This document shows, piece after piece, positions 22,211 to 34,381 of a stretch of 64,000 nucleotides of DNA (position 1 is its first letter; each line of letters begins with the position of its first letter). Origin of the DNA: Ceratopteris richardii (Eukaryota; Streptophyta; Polypodiopsida; Polypodiales; Pteridaceae); the NCBI GenBank assembly GCA_020310875.1, contig CM035407.1:200202325-200266324 (forward strand), given 5' to 3'. The position numbers and the translations under genes were made by a program. The notes under the pieces were generated by a model. That model was given only the letters and a program-made list of their open reading frames with translations, made no database searches and was not told the origin of the DNA.

Positions 22211-23056
22211 GACACTACAAATTAGTGAATCAATTTCTTGACTCAAAGTTATGCACTCTAGTATTAAGGTGTGTCAAAGTATTGAGAAAAGAATTAACTT
22301 AAGATATTTGAACAATTTTGCTTTTGATTAAAGGAGAAACATGAGCAATAGATGTGAAAATTCAATGGCTAAAGACATTAATTTTGGATACCAAAAAAAC
22401 ATTTGGTGACTTGATGATGGTTTAACTTAACTCAAATAACCTTTATGAAAACCTAGTATATATCTCATAAAAATAGATATAATACTTTCAAGCCTTGACT
22501 TGAACATACCTAGGAAGACTAAAAGTTTTGGATCTCATTGGGTTTGAATGAAATTATTTTTGATGCCTTAAAAGTTTGAATCAGTTACATAAAATTTCAG
22601 TTCTTCCTTCTTGCTTCTTGGAAGCTTTGGCTTGACACTACAAATTAGTGAATCAATTTCTTGACTCAAATTTATGCACTCTAGTATTAAGGTGTGTCAA
22701 AGTATTGAGAAAAGAATTAACTTAAGACATTTGCACAATTTTTGCTTTTGATTAAAGGAGAAACATGAGCAATAGATGTGAAAATTCAATGGCTAAAGAT
22801 ATTAATTCTGGATACCAAAAAGACATTTGGTGACTTGATGATGGTTTAATTTAACTCAAATAACCTTTATGAAAACCTAGTATATCTCTCATAAAAATAC
22901 ATATAATGCTTTCAAGCCTTGACTTGAACATACCTAGGAAGACTAAAAGTTTTGGATCTCATTGGGTTTGAATGAAATTGTTTTTGATGCCTTAAAAGTT
23001 TGAATCAGTTACATAAAATTTCAGTTCTTCCTTCTTGCTTCTTAGAAGCTTTCGCT
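22211..23056 (+). repeat. 423-bp tandem duplication, two copies
   Basis: The block starting GACACTACAAATTAGTGAAT at 22211 recurs at 22634 with only scattered differences, ending near 23056. It includes shared phrases such as AAGCCTTGACTTGAACATACC. No coding signal is visible in either copy. The high similarity points to a fairly recent duplication. Confidence 0.92.
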
Positions 23057-24941
23057 TGATTGTGAAAGAATATTTAAGTTATTTTTGGAACAAACCTTAG
23101 CTAGGTGGAATAAGAAATTGAATTAAATAGCATAGATACATGCTCTATATAGAACCCATGCATTCCTAAGAGATGAAAATGAATCATTCATCTATTAGGT
23201 TTTGCTCCAAGCATAGCACACTAATACGGATATAGGAAGACTAATTCTAGAAAAGATTTTGAGTAAATTATAAAAGAGATAAGAGTTTGGAATCGTTTCT
23301 AGTCTCAAACCATTCCAAATAACACAAGAGAAAGCATCCTAGGATAAATCGATTTGATTTTTTATTTTAATTAGTTTCCCAAAGACGTGAATGAAACACT
23401 TCTTTTCATTCTACCTTGGAATCTAACTCCTGCTTGGACAAAATAATCCTATTTTTTAGGAAAAGGGTCGATCGAAGTTGGTTGAGTGGAACATAGTAAA
23501 AATATCTAAGTTAGATGCTTTTGTCAACCTCAACTTAATTTTTTCATAATCAAAACTAAGGAGGTTTCTAAAAATCTCTAAATTAAGAGGATCCAACCAT
23601 TTTTCACATAACAAAACATTGAGTTAGGAAGGGATGATTTAGATCCACCCTTTTCATTCTTGCAATACTTTTCAATTGATTCAACTACTCATGTGGAAAA
23701 TGAGATGGTTTCTAGAATTATTTGGGAAAGGATGGGCCCACACAGAGATTCCCATCTTTGATATTGAGTATGGATAGAATTTCCTTTTGATAAAGAGGTG
23801 AATCAAAGAAATGAAGACCATGATTGATAACTCTGATCATGGGGCATGTAGAATACTCCACATATTATACTTCTACACAATTTTTCAGGAAAAAAATGTT
23901 TGAAGGGGGAGAGAATTTTGTATAATTATAGGTCCAAGCAAAAAAAAGACATGAGTTTAAGGGTTTGAAGCCCTTGAAATATTTTGATTATTTGATCTCT
24001 TGAGCTATTTTGATTATTTGAGATTGCATTTGAAGTTTCACCTCAGGACTAATTTATCCCAAGGCTTGGAGACCTTGGTCTTAGAAGAAGCTTCTAAAAA
24101 TACCAACTTGGAGTGTGCATGGGAAAAGAAGACTCATTTTGATGGATACGCACATGATACCATGTGTTGGACCTTATGGAAGTGTCCACATAAGGGAGAC
24201 TTGGAAGTGTCCAAGGACATACACATCCTTGGCCTATACGTATGCATATGGGTGTAGTTGGTTTGGTGGATATGTGCACTTATCACCCTTTGTGGGCTTT
24301 AGATGTAGTGTTCTTCACCTTGATAGTTAGATTATGATCCTCTCTAGATTAGGTTAGCTCATTTATTAGATTATTGGTAGTCTGTGTTGTGCTAGTGGAC
24401 ACAAGAGTCTCAAAGAATGAAATCGTGTACTTACATTCACAATCAAGCATTAGTGTAAGAAGTTATACAAAAGGTGACATGGTCCGTATGTGATGTATAG
24501 GTTAGATCCAAGTGGTGCAATACAATTTAGGCACCTTACAAGGAAATATTATGTCTAACTACATTATTGGATATAGAATCAACAAACATTTAGAATCATT
24601 GCGTGATGCAAAATGGAATAGGACTCAAATGGAAACAAGAACAAAACAAGAAGAAGAAAGAATTGAATAGGAAGCTCATGATGAGGCACAAAATACAATT
24701 CAAAAGGTAAAAGAAAAGAGGGAAAGAAATTTATAAGCATTGGCTTTTGTTCATATTTTAATTAATTTTTCTTTGTGATTTTTTTTTGTTGATAAAAATC
24801 ATTAATTTATTTAATTCATTATTGGCATATTGTATATCTCATTTCTATCTTCTTTTCCATTTATTTGCAGCAATTATTTAGGAGTCAATTTTTTGTAGCA
24901 ATTTGGATAGCATATGAGAGAAACCATTTTTGAATGCAAAT
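23057..24941. other. Unassigned AT-rich sequence
   Basis: I see no gene, LTR or inverted-repeat terminus here. Short frames (for example 24000-24257) show no recognisable motif. It is the flank into which the copia element at 24942 inserted. Confidence 0.5.
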
Positions 24942-25330
24942 TGTTGAGATATCAAGCTCAACACGTGATGATACAGGATGACACATATCACTTTTTCATT
25001 TCTCTAACATGTATAGTGGTCATGCTAGTATATGTTAGGGATATTTTATTGAGCTTTACTACACTTATCTACCCAGCATGATGGCACATTTGTTTCTTAC
25101 CAGCTCACTCATTTGCAGACATTAGAATTTTCCTTATGTACTATTCTTTATATATTGCACTTGTTGTATTGTTGTTTTAGGTCATTCTTGTACATTCCTT
25201 TTATGTAATAGAAGAAGAAGAAGAAGAAGAAGAAGAAGATTATTCTTCCTTGCCTCAATCTACGTGTGTGCTCCTCTTTGATTGTGTGTGTGTGCGTGTA
25301 GTTGTGACCCTTATCTCCTTCCTCGTGACA
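24942..25330 (+). repeat. copia A 5' LTR
   Basis: It begins TGTTGAGATATCAAGCTCAACA, whose outer 7 bases are an inverted repeat, and ends CTCGTGACA. It contains a (GAA)n/(AAG)n run at about 25209-25238 and a GTGTGTGT stretch. It pairs with 30020-30368. Confidence 0.92.
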
Positions 25331-25343
25331 TGGTCTTAGAGCC
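25331..25343 (+). promoter_or_regulatory. copia A primer-binding site
   Basis: TGGTCTTAGAGCC directly follows the LTR and resembles the initiator-Met tRNA site TGGTATCAGAGCC. Confidence 0.75.
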
Positions 25344-25781
25344 AGTGTGGTTGTAAAAAGCTCGTGGAGAAGGCTAATAGTGAAGAGTATGTGAGAAGGA
25401 ATTGAGAAAGGGTGATTTACAAACCACCTTAGATTGCTACAAAAATTGGTGTGAAGGTAGAAGGTGTGAAAATATTTTCGTGAGTTTTCCCTTTAGGGTC
25501 ACTTGTTTTTGTCAGAAATCTATTTTGGAGCCATCTTGATCTCTATTTCGAGCCCATAAGGTGGGGCCCATAAAAAAACCAGGTCGATTTGCAAAACTAT
25601 AACTTGTGTCCTGTTCAACAACACTCATATATTCTAGATCCATAATTCCAAGAGATTCTTTGTACTATTGATACACAAAAGATGTGTTTTTTTGAGATGG
25701 AATTGTCACCTCAAAGTGTGATAGTGTTCAAGCAGAAGTACTGCTTGTAGTGTTTTTGCAGTATTGTGAATTGCTATAGAA

Positions 25782-26725
25782 ATGGCAAACACATATGGAA
25801 TGAGTCAGCTTATGAGCAATAAGCTAGTCAAGAACAACTTCCATGCTTGGAGATTCAAAATGACAAATTTCTTGATGGGAAAAGGCTTTTGGAAGCACAT
25901 CAAAGGAGAGAATGAAAATGCTTTGTAGTTATGATAGAGGAATCGAACTGTGGACCACTTAAGAGCATATGAGGAATGGAATCAAGGAGCATGAAAGGTA
26001 ATGTATTTGCTATCTATTAGCATACAAGATAGCATCATTGCGCACATACAAGATGCCAAGACTTTGAAAGAGGCTTGGAACAATTTGCTCACATTGTATG
26101 AGGCCAATACAAAGGCATAAAAATTGCAACTCAAGAATGAGCTGCATACATTGGAGAAAAAGGGCATGTCAGTAAGTGACTACACGTTGAAAATAAAAAG
26201 CATATGTGAGTCACTTGCATCTATTGGTGTGAATATAGATTATGATGATAAGGTGGAAGTATGCCTTCAAAACATCTATTTAGACAAGGGAAAATATTCC
26301 AAATTTTGCTTATCTGGTATCCATGTTGATTATTGAAGAAAAGAATTTTTGTGAGAACTCGAACTCCCAAGGAAAACCTAGTTCTAAGCTAGTATTCTAT
26401 TCTAGTAGAGGAAGAGGCAGAGGTAGAGGCTTTGGAAGTGGAAGAGGAAAGAGTAACCAAAACCAAGGTCAACATCAAAATCATGCAGGAGGTAGAGGAC
26501 AATTTCGAGGTAGGGGGAGCCAAAGAGGCCACAAAAATTTCCAAAGAAATGATTCAGGTAATGAGTAAAGGATTTTGGAATTATGGTAAACCTACACACT
26601 TTGAACATGATTTCAAGTTGAAGAATCAAAATAATAGAAGGCAACAAAACAAATATTCATCCACAAGTGTAGATGATTTTGAGAGGCTATTCATGGTTCA
26701 AGATCACATGATGAATACGCTATAA
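25782..26725 (+). pseudogene. copia A gag
   Basis: It starts MANTYGMSQLMSNKLVKNNF and runs through the UBN2-type capsid (FWKHIKGENENAL; LEKKGMSVSDYTLKIKSICE). It then enters an Arg/Gly-rich nucleocapsid segment (GRGRGRGFGSGRGK, 26408-26450). The zinc knuckle near 26570 reads FWNYGKPTHFEHDF: both first Cys and the last Cys of the usual CX2CX4HX4C are replaced. Several stops and two frame changes interrupt it. Confidence 0.85.
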
Positions 26726-26749
26726 CCTGATGTTTTAAAATTAAATGAT

Positions 26750-27960
26750 AATGTCTGGTATGTTGATTCAGGTGCTTCAAATCACATGACTAGTCATGCG
26801 GAATGGTTTAGTAGTTTGCATAAATTGTCAGTTCCTGGATATGTTTAAATAGCTGATGACACATCACACCCTATCGAGCATATAGGAAACATAGCATTGT
26901 CTATGGAGGACGGGAAGGCAAAATGTCTTGCTAATGTGCTGCATGTTCCAAATATAACAAAGAATTTGGTTTCTTTTGGAAAAATGGTTGACCAAGGATT
27001 ACAAGTCAGGTTCAACGCTGATGGGTTATATGTAGAGGAGTACAAACAGGATGGATGATTGATTGCCAAACAAAACAAAGTGGGTAGGATGTTCACCTTA
27101 AATGTGAAAATTCTTGAAATGAATGTAGCCATCCTTGCAAAAGGTGCAGGAGTTATTATTGATATAGAGATGGCACGAATCAATTGGACATGCAAACTTG
27201 CAGAGGCTGAAATTGATGCAATCAAAGGAGATTGTCAATGGACTACCAAATTTCAAAGTTGTAGAAATGCAAAAGGTATGTGCAGCATGTCAATTTGGTA
27301 AATAGTCAAGAGCATCATTTCCATATGACAAGAATGTTAGTGAGAATGTGCTAGAAATAGTACATATAGATGTGTGGGGCCCTCCAAAAGACCACATCTA
27401 TGGGCGGTTGTAGGTTTTATGCTACTTTCATTGATGAGTATACACGAAAAGTATGGGTATATTTCATGAAAGAGAAGAGTGAGGTGTTCACTCACTTCCA
27501 AAATTTTAAGGCTATGGTGGAAACGCAGACATGAAAGTATATTCAGACATTAAGGTCTAATGGAGGAGGTGAATACATGTCAAATGAGTTCAACAACTTT
27601 CTTAAAAGTCATGGAATTCAATGTCCGCTTTCATGCAGGTACACACACACACAACAGAATGGCATTGCTGAATGCAAAAATAGACATATTGCAAAAATAG
27701 CAAGAGCCTTGATGGTTGAGAAGAATATGCCTCATTGTTATTGGGCCGAAGCTATGCACAGTGTTGTATACATCATCAATAGAACTCCGATTGTTGTTAT
27801 ACATCAAGCTACACCTAAAGAGAAGTTCACATGTAAAAAGCCAAACTTATCATATATGAAAGTTTTTGGTTGTATTCCATATGTACATGTTCTAGATGGG
27901 TTGAGAATGAAACTTGATCCAAAAGCAAAAAAAATGTATACCCATTGGGTAGCCCCCTGA
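26750..27960 (+). pseudogene. copia A protease and integrase
   Basis: The protease active site is WYVDSGASNHM at about 26757-26790, followed by NVLHVPNITKNLVSFGKM. The GAG-pre-integrase region is scrambled near 27200-27300. Integrase has VHIDVWGPP (first Asp, about 27366), RSNGGGEYMSNEF (second catalytic Asp replaced by Asn, about 27560) and NGIAECKNRHI (Glu, about 27670), then YWAEAMHSVVYIINRTP and VFGCIPYVHV. Stops and shifts occur at 26847, 27057, 27300 and 27533. The replaced Asp means integrase would be inactive. Confidence 0.88.
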
Positions 27961-28404
27961 GCAACAGGGATATAAATGTTATAGCCCACTCACATGACAA
28001 GTGAAGGTAAGCAAAGATGTGGTGTTTGATGAAATGTAAATCTTCTATGCAGATGCAAAAGATGGACTTAATCTTGAACCAAATGGCAAAGAAAATGGTA
28101 AAAAATCAAGTGCAAAATCTCAAGTTTTGAGTGGACCAGATGCATCACCAAGCAATAATTCACACTCAAATCCATGGATTGGAAGATTGTGTGAAATTTT
28201 AGTCGAGCGAATTCATCAAATACATCGCGTAAAGAAAAGCTTTCAGCTAGTAGTAAAACATCTACAAGTTTTGAAGACATTGATGGAGATTAAAGTGGTT
28301 CAGAAAAGATTCTTGATGAGGAACTTGGATTTTCCTCTATGAAGACTCTAGGCACATGGAGATGATACAAGGAAAGTGACCCAGGACCAAGAAGATTTTG
28401 GAGG

Positions 28405-29990
28405 ATGCAAAACTTAGTGCAACGATTGATATATGACAGTTACATGGCTCATCATTGTGCCTACATGACAAAGGTAATACAAGATCATACACCTTCTTCT
28501 TTTGAGGATGCAATTGGAAATGCAGATTGGAAAAAAGCTATGGATGAGGAGATGGCTACTTTATGGAAACGATATATGCAAGTTGGTTCCATTGCCACAA
28601 GGAAAGAAACCCATAGGCTACAAGTGGGTTTACAAGATAAAGCACAATGTTGATGGTAGCATAAGCAGGTATAAAGCATGATTGGTATCAAAAGGATATG
28701 CACAAACATATGGCATTGACTATGAGGAAATGTTTAGCCCTATATCTAAAATTTCTATTGTCAGAACACTTGTTGCAATAGCGGCAACAAAAGGATGGAC
28801 TTTGCATCAAATGGATGTGAAGAATGCTTTCTTACATGGTGAGTTACAGGAAGAAATATATGTGGATGAGTCACAAGGATATGAAGATTCAAAGCACCCA
28901 GAATATGTTTGTAGGTTGCAAAAGGCTTTGTGTGGACTTAAACAAGCCCCTCGTGCTTGGCATGCAAGGATTGTTGATTATTTGACCACCATTGGATTTT
29001 TTATGTGTGATGCTGATCATTCATTATATGCAAGGAAGAATGATGATGGCATCACAGTTGTGGCTATTTATGTCTATGTCTTGATTGTAGGAAGTGACAA
29101 TGAAGCAAGCATTAAAGAGCTAAAACAACACCTTATGCAAGAATTTGACATGAAAGATCTTGGTGTGTTGTGCTACTTCTTGGCCATTGAGTTTCTACAT
29201 AGAAAAAGAGGTATATGGATGTCACAAAGGCAATATGCCTTGAGTATGCTGCAAATGTATGGTATGGCTGATTGTAAGCCGATTTCTATGCCATTAGATC
29301 AAAATTTGAAGTTGGATACTATACCAGTTGAAGCATTAGAAAATGCTACTATGTACATGAAAATTGTGGGAAGTTTGATATATCTCATAATTACAAGGCC
29401 TCATCTAAGCTACATGGTTGGACTTGAAAGTCAATTTATGTAAGTTCCTAGGAAGTTGCATCTAGATGCTCTGAGGCACACTCTACATTATGTGAGTGCT
29501 ACTTTGGATTATGCATTGTTTTATGATAGTAGTGTAGATTTGCAAGTTCATGGATACATTGATGCAGATTGGGCTAGTAGAATTCTAGATAGAAGATCTA
29601 CTAGTGGCTTTCTATTCTTACTTGGGAGTGCAACTATTATGGAGCATCACCCCCTATTGCTTTATCGAGTACAAAGGCTGGTTGTAAAGGTGTTGCAATG
29701 GCAGCATGCAAAGCATCCTGGTTAGAGATGTTTCTTGTAGATTTAGGTGTGGAAGTGCAAAAGCCTATGTCCATCTATTGTGATAATCTTAGCAGCATAT
29801 AGTTAGTATGGAACCCTATTTTTCATGGTAAAACAAAGAATATCAAGGTACATTATCACTTCATTAGAGAGAAGGTATTAGCAAGTGATATTGATCTTGT
29901 TTATGTGCGGATAGATGAGTAGGTTGTTGATATTTTTACCAAATCATTTGGAGCAGAGAAGTTGAAGATGTTTTGGAAGATGCTTGAATT
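28405..29990 (+). pseudogene. copia A reverse transcriptase and RNase H
   Basis: A copia reverse transcriptase with DWKKAMDEEMATLW (28528), a longest open stretch 28682-29443 containing MDVKNAFLHGELQEEIYVDE and CGLKQAPRAWHARI. The catalytic box reads YVYVLIVG where YVDDLIVG is usual, so both catalytic Asp residues are gone. RNase H follows with IDADWASRILDRRSTSGFLF (29565), and the C-terminal end decays through stops to about 29990. The weak match continues to the polypurine tract. Confidence 0.9.
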
Positions 29991-30010
29991 AGAGGACATG
30001 ATGTTGAGAT

Positions 30011-30019
30011 TGAGGGGAG
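30011..30019 (+). promoter_or_regulatory. copia A polypurine tract
   Basis: TGAGGGGAG lies directly before the TGTTGAG start of the 3' LTR, the expected site for plus-strand priming. Confidence 0.7.
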
Positions 30020-30368
30020 TGTTGAGATATCAAGCTCAACATGTGATGATCTAGGATGACAAGTATCAATGTTTTGTTTCTCTGACATGTATAGTAGTCA
30101 CACTAGTATATGCCAGGGATACTTCATTGAGCCTTACTAGATTTATCTACCAAGAGCGATGGCACATTTGTTACTTGCCAGTTAGGATTATCCTTATGTA
30201 CTATCCTTTATATATTGCACTTGTTGTATTGTTGTTTTAGGTCATTCTTGTACATTCTTTTAATGTAATAGAAGAAGAAGAAGATTGCTCTTCCTTGACT
30301 CAATCTATGTGCCTCTTTGATTGTGAGGGTGTGTGTGAGCCCTCTTCCTTATCTCCTTCCTTGTGACA
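30020..30368 (+). repeat. copia A 3' LTR
   Basis: It starts TGTTGAGATATCAAGCTCAACA and ends CTTGTGACA. It is about 40 bases shorter than the 5' LTR, partly from a shorter GAAGAAG run and a deletion near 30180. Confidence 0.92.
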
Positions 30369-30730
30369 CAAAACAAGTGATGTCTTATTTTTTAGAAGAT
30401 AGAATTCACACTAAATAGAGATCAAGAAGTTGAGGGGCATAACATCATAAAATTCAATAATGATGGGGTAAAATAGAAGGAGACATCCTCTATCTCCATA
30501 AATATGGAGTAAATTAGGAGGGGGAGAGAGAATGTAAAGAATGAATTAATAAACTGAGAAAAACAAAAAAAGGAAAGTGAAAATAATATCCATAAATTAG
30601 GAGAAACTAATGAGAACATAGAAAAAATGAAGAAAAATATAGAAATAATTGTACATATATAAATATAACTCCTTAATATATCAATTTGATCACAAATACA
30701 CAAAGGTTTATGTAGAGGGACTTTTGTTTC

Positions 30731-30932
<202 letters not shown>

Positions 30933-30934
<2 letters not shown>

Positions 30935-32129
30935 ACATTCATTTAAGGTATTAAACTAGAATGTTAATTGGTAGACTAAAAAGCTTTCACTCTCAAAATA
31001 TCTCTCTTTACAAAAAGAGTCTTTGATATATTCATGTATCAATATTATATTTTATATATTTCATGTCCTTATTTTCTTTATTTATGAGGTTGTGAAAGAC
31101 TAAAATAATGATGGAGAATTAACAAAGATTTACTGAAGAATATTGCTAACGAGGTTAAACAAATATTGCAAGGAATAGTGATAACTCGAACCAAAGTTCA
31201 TTGTTTTTAGATGTTGGAGAGAGCTCATAAAAAACCAAGCAACACTTCACTAAAGTATCAAGATATGTACTACTCATTTGTGATGATAAGAAACATGCAA
31301 AAATGTAATGGGAGTCAATATATTATGGAAGTGTGGGATCAAATAGGTATAAAAGGCTTTTTGGGAATTTCTATTCCAATGATACATATATAGAGATTTA
31401 TAGAGATCATGGATTCAATGGACAAGCATGTATAAGATGAGCAGAATGAGAAAGAGTACTTTAGGTGCAACATTACAGATTCTAAAGATAACTAAAGGGC
31501 AATCAACATAGATGAAAAATTATCTATAAAATCCTTGAATATCAAAGGAAGAATTAAATATAATCTCAACAATGTTAGAGGAGGAGTGGTAGGTAGCATA
31601 CAAGAACATTAAAAAATATTTAGATTTCAAAATTCAACTTTGAACTTCTCTATGAGGTTATTTCATCATGATTTTTTATCACTTCAGAGAAGGACTTCCA
31701 AATTATGACTAGCTTAATAGAAGGGGATCTTTATAGAAAATCAAGATTTTGAGAAGAAGAAGGTAACATGATGAAAGAGAAAGGAGCCAATGAGTCTCCA
31801 AAAAAATAGCAACTCATTCTCAATCAAGGATAAATGGAGCAAGAAAGTATGGAAATAGCAGAGGCCAAAACAATCAAGAAGAGAATGACAATTTCTTATG
31901 AAGATAATATTACTATGAAACTCACATACAATATCTTGCTCAATCGGTTCATATTACCATCTGAAGCCTTCACATTGCCTTTCTTTTCTAGTTGATGTCT
32001 TGTGTCATCTTGTGTTTGGACTTCATATCTATTTCTTAGATCCTCCAAGTCTGAGAGTAGAGCTACATTTTTTGCTACATGATTTGAGCAACATAAGTCT
32101 ATCTAGAATACATGTTCATCTACTTTACC
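30933..32129. other. Unassigned AT-rich sequence
   Basis: Nothing recognisable: no LTR edge, no conserved protein motif, only short frames interrupted by stops. It may hold the badly decayed 3' part of the minus-strand copia that begins at 32130. Confidence 0.45.
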
Positions 32130-33748
32130 TTGCTTCATGGTCATGTTCATTAGAAGAAGTGAATATTCTTGAGTTTGATCATTTGCATAATTGTTGTAGC
32201 CTCTTCTTCCTATATATCCTCCTTGATAGTTATTATTTCATTTTGACTAGCGAGTAGCATGCCATCAACATATACATCAATGATGAGAATTACATCATCT
32301 GCATCTTTACATATAAGGTGATCCCAATTGGACTATTCTCAAAAGCATGTGCAATGAAGTAGGCATGTACCATTTCATACCAAGCATGTGGTTCTTGCTT
32401 CAAACAATATAATGCCTTTTTTAGCTGACACACTTTGTTTTCATGTTCCTTCTCCACAAGACCACATGGCTTAAATACATACACTTCTTCATGTAAGCCA
32501 ATCATGATGATTTTCAAGTGCACAAATGCTATGAAGAGTAGTCATTCGGCATGTGGGAGGAAATGTCTCATTAAAATCAATGCCCCTCTCTTGAGCATAA
32601 AGTTTGGCAACAAGCGTTACCTTATACCCATCAATTGTTTTGCCAGGCTTAGCTTTCATCTTGTATACCCATTTAGTGCCAATGGCCTTTTCGCTTTGAG
32701 GCAAATCACATAAGAACAAATACCATTCATCATAGCAGCATCATACTCTGATTGCATAGCAGCCATCCATTTTTTTTAATTTTTGTGCTTCATCAAAAGA
32801 AAGAGGCTCATTCTCATCACAAAGACCATAGATAGACATTGCATAGAAATTTATACAAACGAAGCACTATGAGAGCTTGAATGAGTATGATATTTCAATA
32901 GTGCATCTAATTTTCTATCTCTCAACATACTACACCATCCATAAAGGAATGGTTTTTGCCTCTTCTATGTTAATATCTCATCAACAAGTGCATGATATAA
33001 GTATGCATAAGAAATGGAATGATCTACATTATCATTTGAAACCTATAAAGGATGAGAAATTGCCTCATTTAGATTAGAACTTTCTTTTCCACTTGTAAAA
33101 AGAGGAAGCAAAGTTTCATACACATCCTTTGAGCAAAATAATGTCTCTTTGGTACATGAAAGTAATGGTGAAATTGCATCTTCCACAAAAGCAACATTAG
33201 AACTAACCAAAATGTGTTTATTGTGTGGATGATAAAGATGATAGCCTTTGCTTTTTGAAATTAACCCAACAAAATTACATTTGACTACTTTATCATCAAA
33301 ATTTATGCATTGTTGTTCAAGCCCTAATGCATATGACAAACAACCAAAGACATGCAAATAAGCAACAAATGGCTTGTGACCATTCCAAGATTCATATGGA
33401 TCGATTGATTGTCATGCTTTGGTGGGCCACCTATAAAGTACATATGCTACACACATAACAACCTCAAGCATGAAGCCATGTAGGAAAGCGTGACTTTTGC
33501 ACCTTGCCCTTTCCAGGGAATACCTATTTTTTCTTTCAACAATTCCACTTTTTTGAGGTGTATATGGCACTATAGACTGATATTTTATCCCATGCACAAT
33601 GATAAATGCATTAAATTTAGAAGACATATATTATCCCCTTGATAAAAATGGAGTAAGCGCAATTTACATGTTGATAAATTTTTAACCATAAATAGGAACT
33701 ATTTGAAGCACATAAAAACTTGGAATTTTCTTTCAATGAATACAACCA
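32130..33748 (-). pseudogene. Minus-strand copia C1, part 1 (integrase C-terminus and reverse transcriptase)
   Basis: Read on the minus strand, 33740-33412 is the end of the integrase core (VPYTPQKSGIVERKN, with the family Glu), 33357-33043 the integrase C-terminal domain (MHVFGCLSYALG; GLISKSKGYHLYHPHNKHIL), and 32800-32215 reverse transcriptase (SEKAIGTKWVYKMKAKPGKT; ERGIDFNETFPP; YVDG at 32261-32272 in place of YVDD). Many stops and shifts. The coding sequence is cut at about 33748 in the middle of integrase; the missing upstream half is at 53192-53715. Confidence 0.82.
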
Positions 33749-34338
33749 TGCATGCCTAGAAAATGCAAAAACAAGTGCTAAGTCAGATGTTGAAGTTGCT
33801 GAGTCGGAATGTTGCTAACTCGAAATTTTGCTAAGTCCAGATTTTGCTCACTCAGAATTATAATAAACAGTTACAAATTAGTTAGTCATTCATGTTGTGT
33901 GATTTTTGGTCATTGTCTTTGGGTTGCGCGAGTATCTAAGGGGAAGAAGAAGTACTTTCAAGAAAATTGAGAGAAGAGAGAAGACGAAAAGCCTAGATAA
34001 AGTCGAAAGGTCTCTATTTACGTAATTGTGCAGGCTAAAACACAGTCGAGGCCTTCCAATATTCTCAATTTAGAGAAGTGTCACGATTAAGCATCTTGTA
34101 ATAATGTATTTTTGAAGAAATTCAATCAATATATTTTGTATTCTCTTTTCAAAGCAAGTGTAGAATCATGTCTATCTGAGTAAATTTGGTGTGAAATAGT
34201 ATTCTGTCGCAGCATAAAAGTGTTGAAGTTGAAGAATGTTTATAAGTATTTTTCTCTATGTGTGAAGATCAGTGTTGAGGTTGAATGTTTAGAAGTTTGC
34301 AAAGTGTGTAACTAGTTATGTGTTCCTGAACCCAAACA
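33749..34338 (+). repeat. Gy3 5' LTR
   Basis: The right end CCCAAACA at 34338 is fixed by the second copy. The left end is approximate (33749-33760) because the copies diverge there. Near 33780-33870 it contains degenerate repeats of about 20 bases built on TTGCTAAGTC. No clear primer-binding site follows: gag starts only about 40 bases later, so the leader seems to have lost sequence. Confidence 0.8.
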
Positions 34339-34381
34339 CATTTGCTGATCCTACTACATTTGCTAAAGAAGCAAGAGATGC

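Larger units (their letters stand above)
24942..30368 (+). mobile_element. Ty1/copia retrotransposon with both LTRs (element A)
   Basis: A 5.4-kb element with 5' LTR, initiator-Met-type primer site, gag, protease, integrase, reverse transcriptase/RNase H, polypurine tract and 3' LTR, in copia order. The flanks are CAAAT (24937-24941) and CAAAA (30369-30373), a target duplication with one mismatch. Frames contain many stops, the zinc knuckle Cys residues and catalytic residues of integrase and reverse transcriptase are lost, and the two LTRs differ by indels, so it is an old, inactive insertion. It is the same family as element B at 1569-3027. Confidence 0.92.

Noticed and set aside
24000..24330. 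Two overlapping frames with many His and Trp residues
   Set aside because: No recognisable domain, AT-rich flanks and no start or stop context suggesting a gene.
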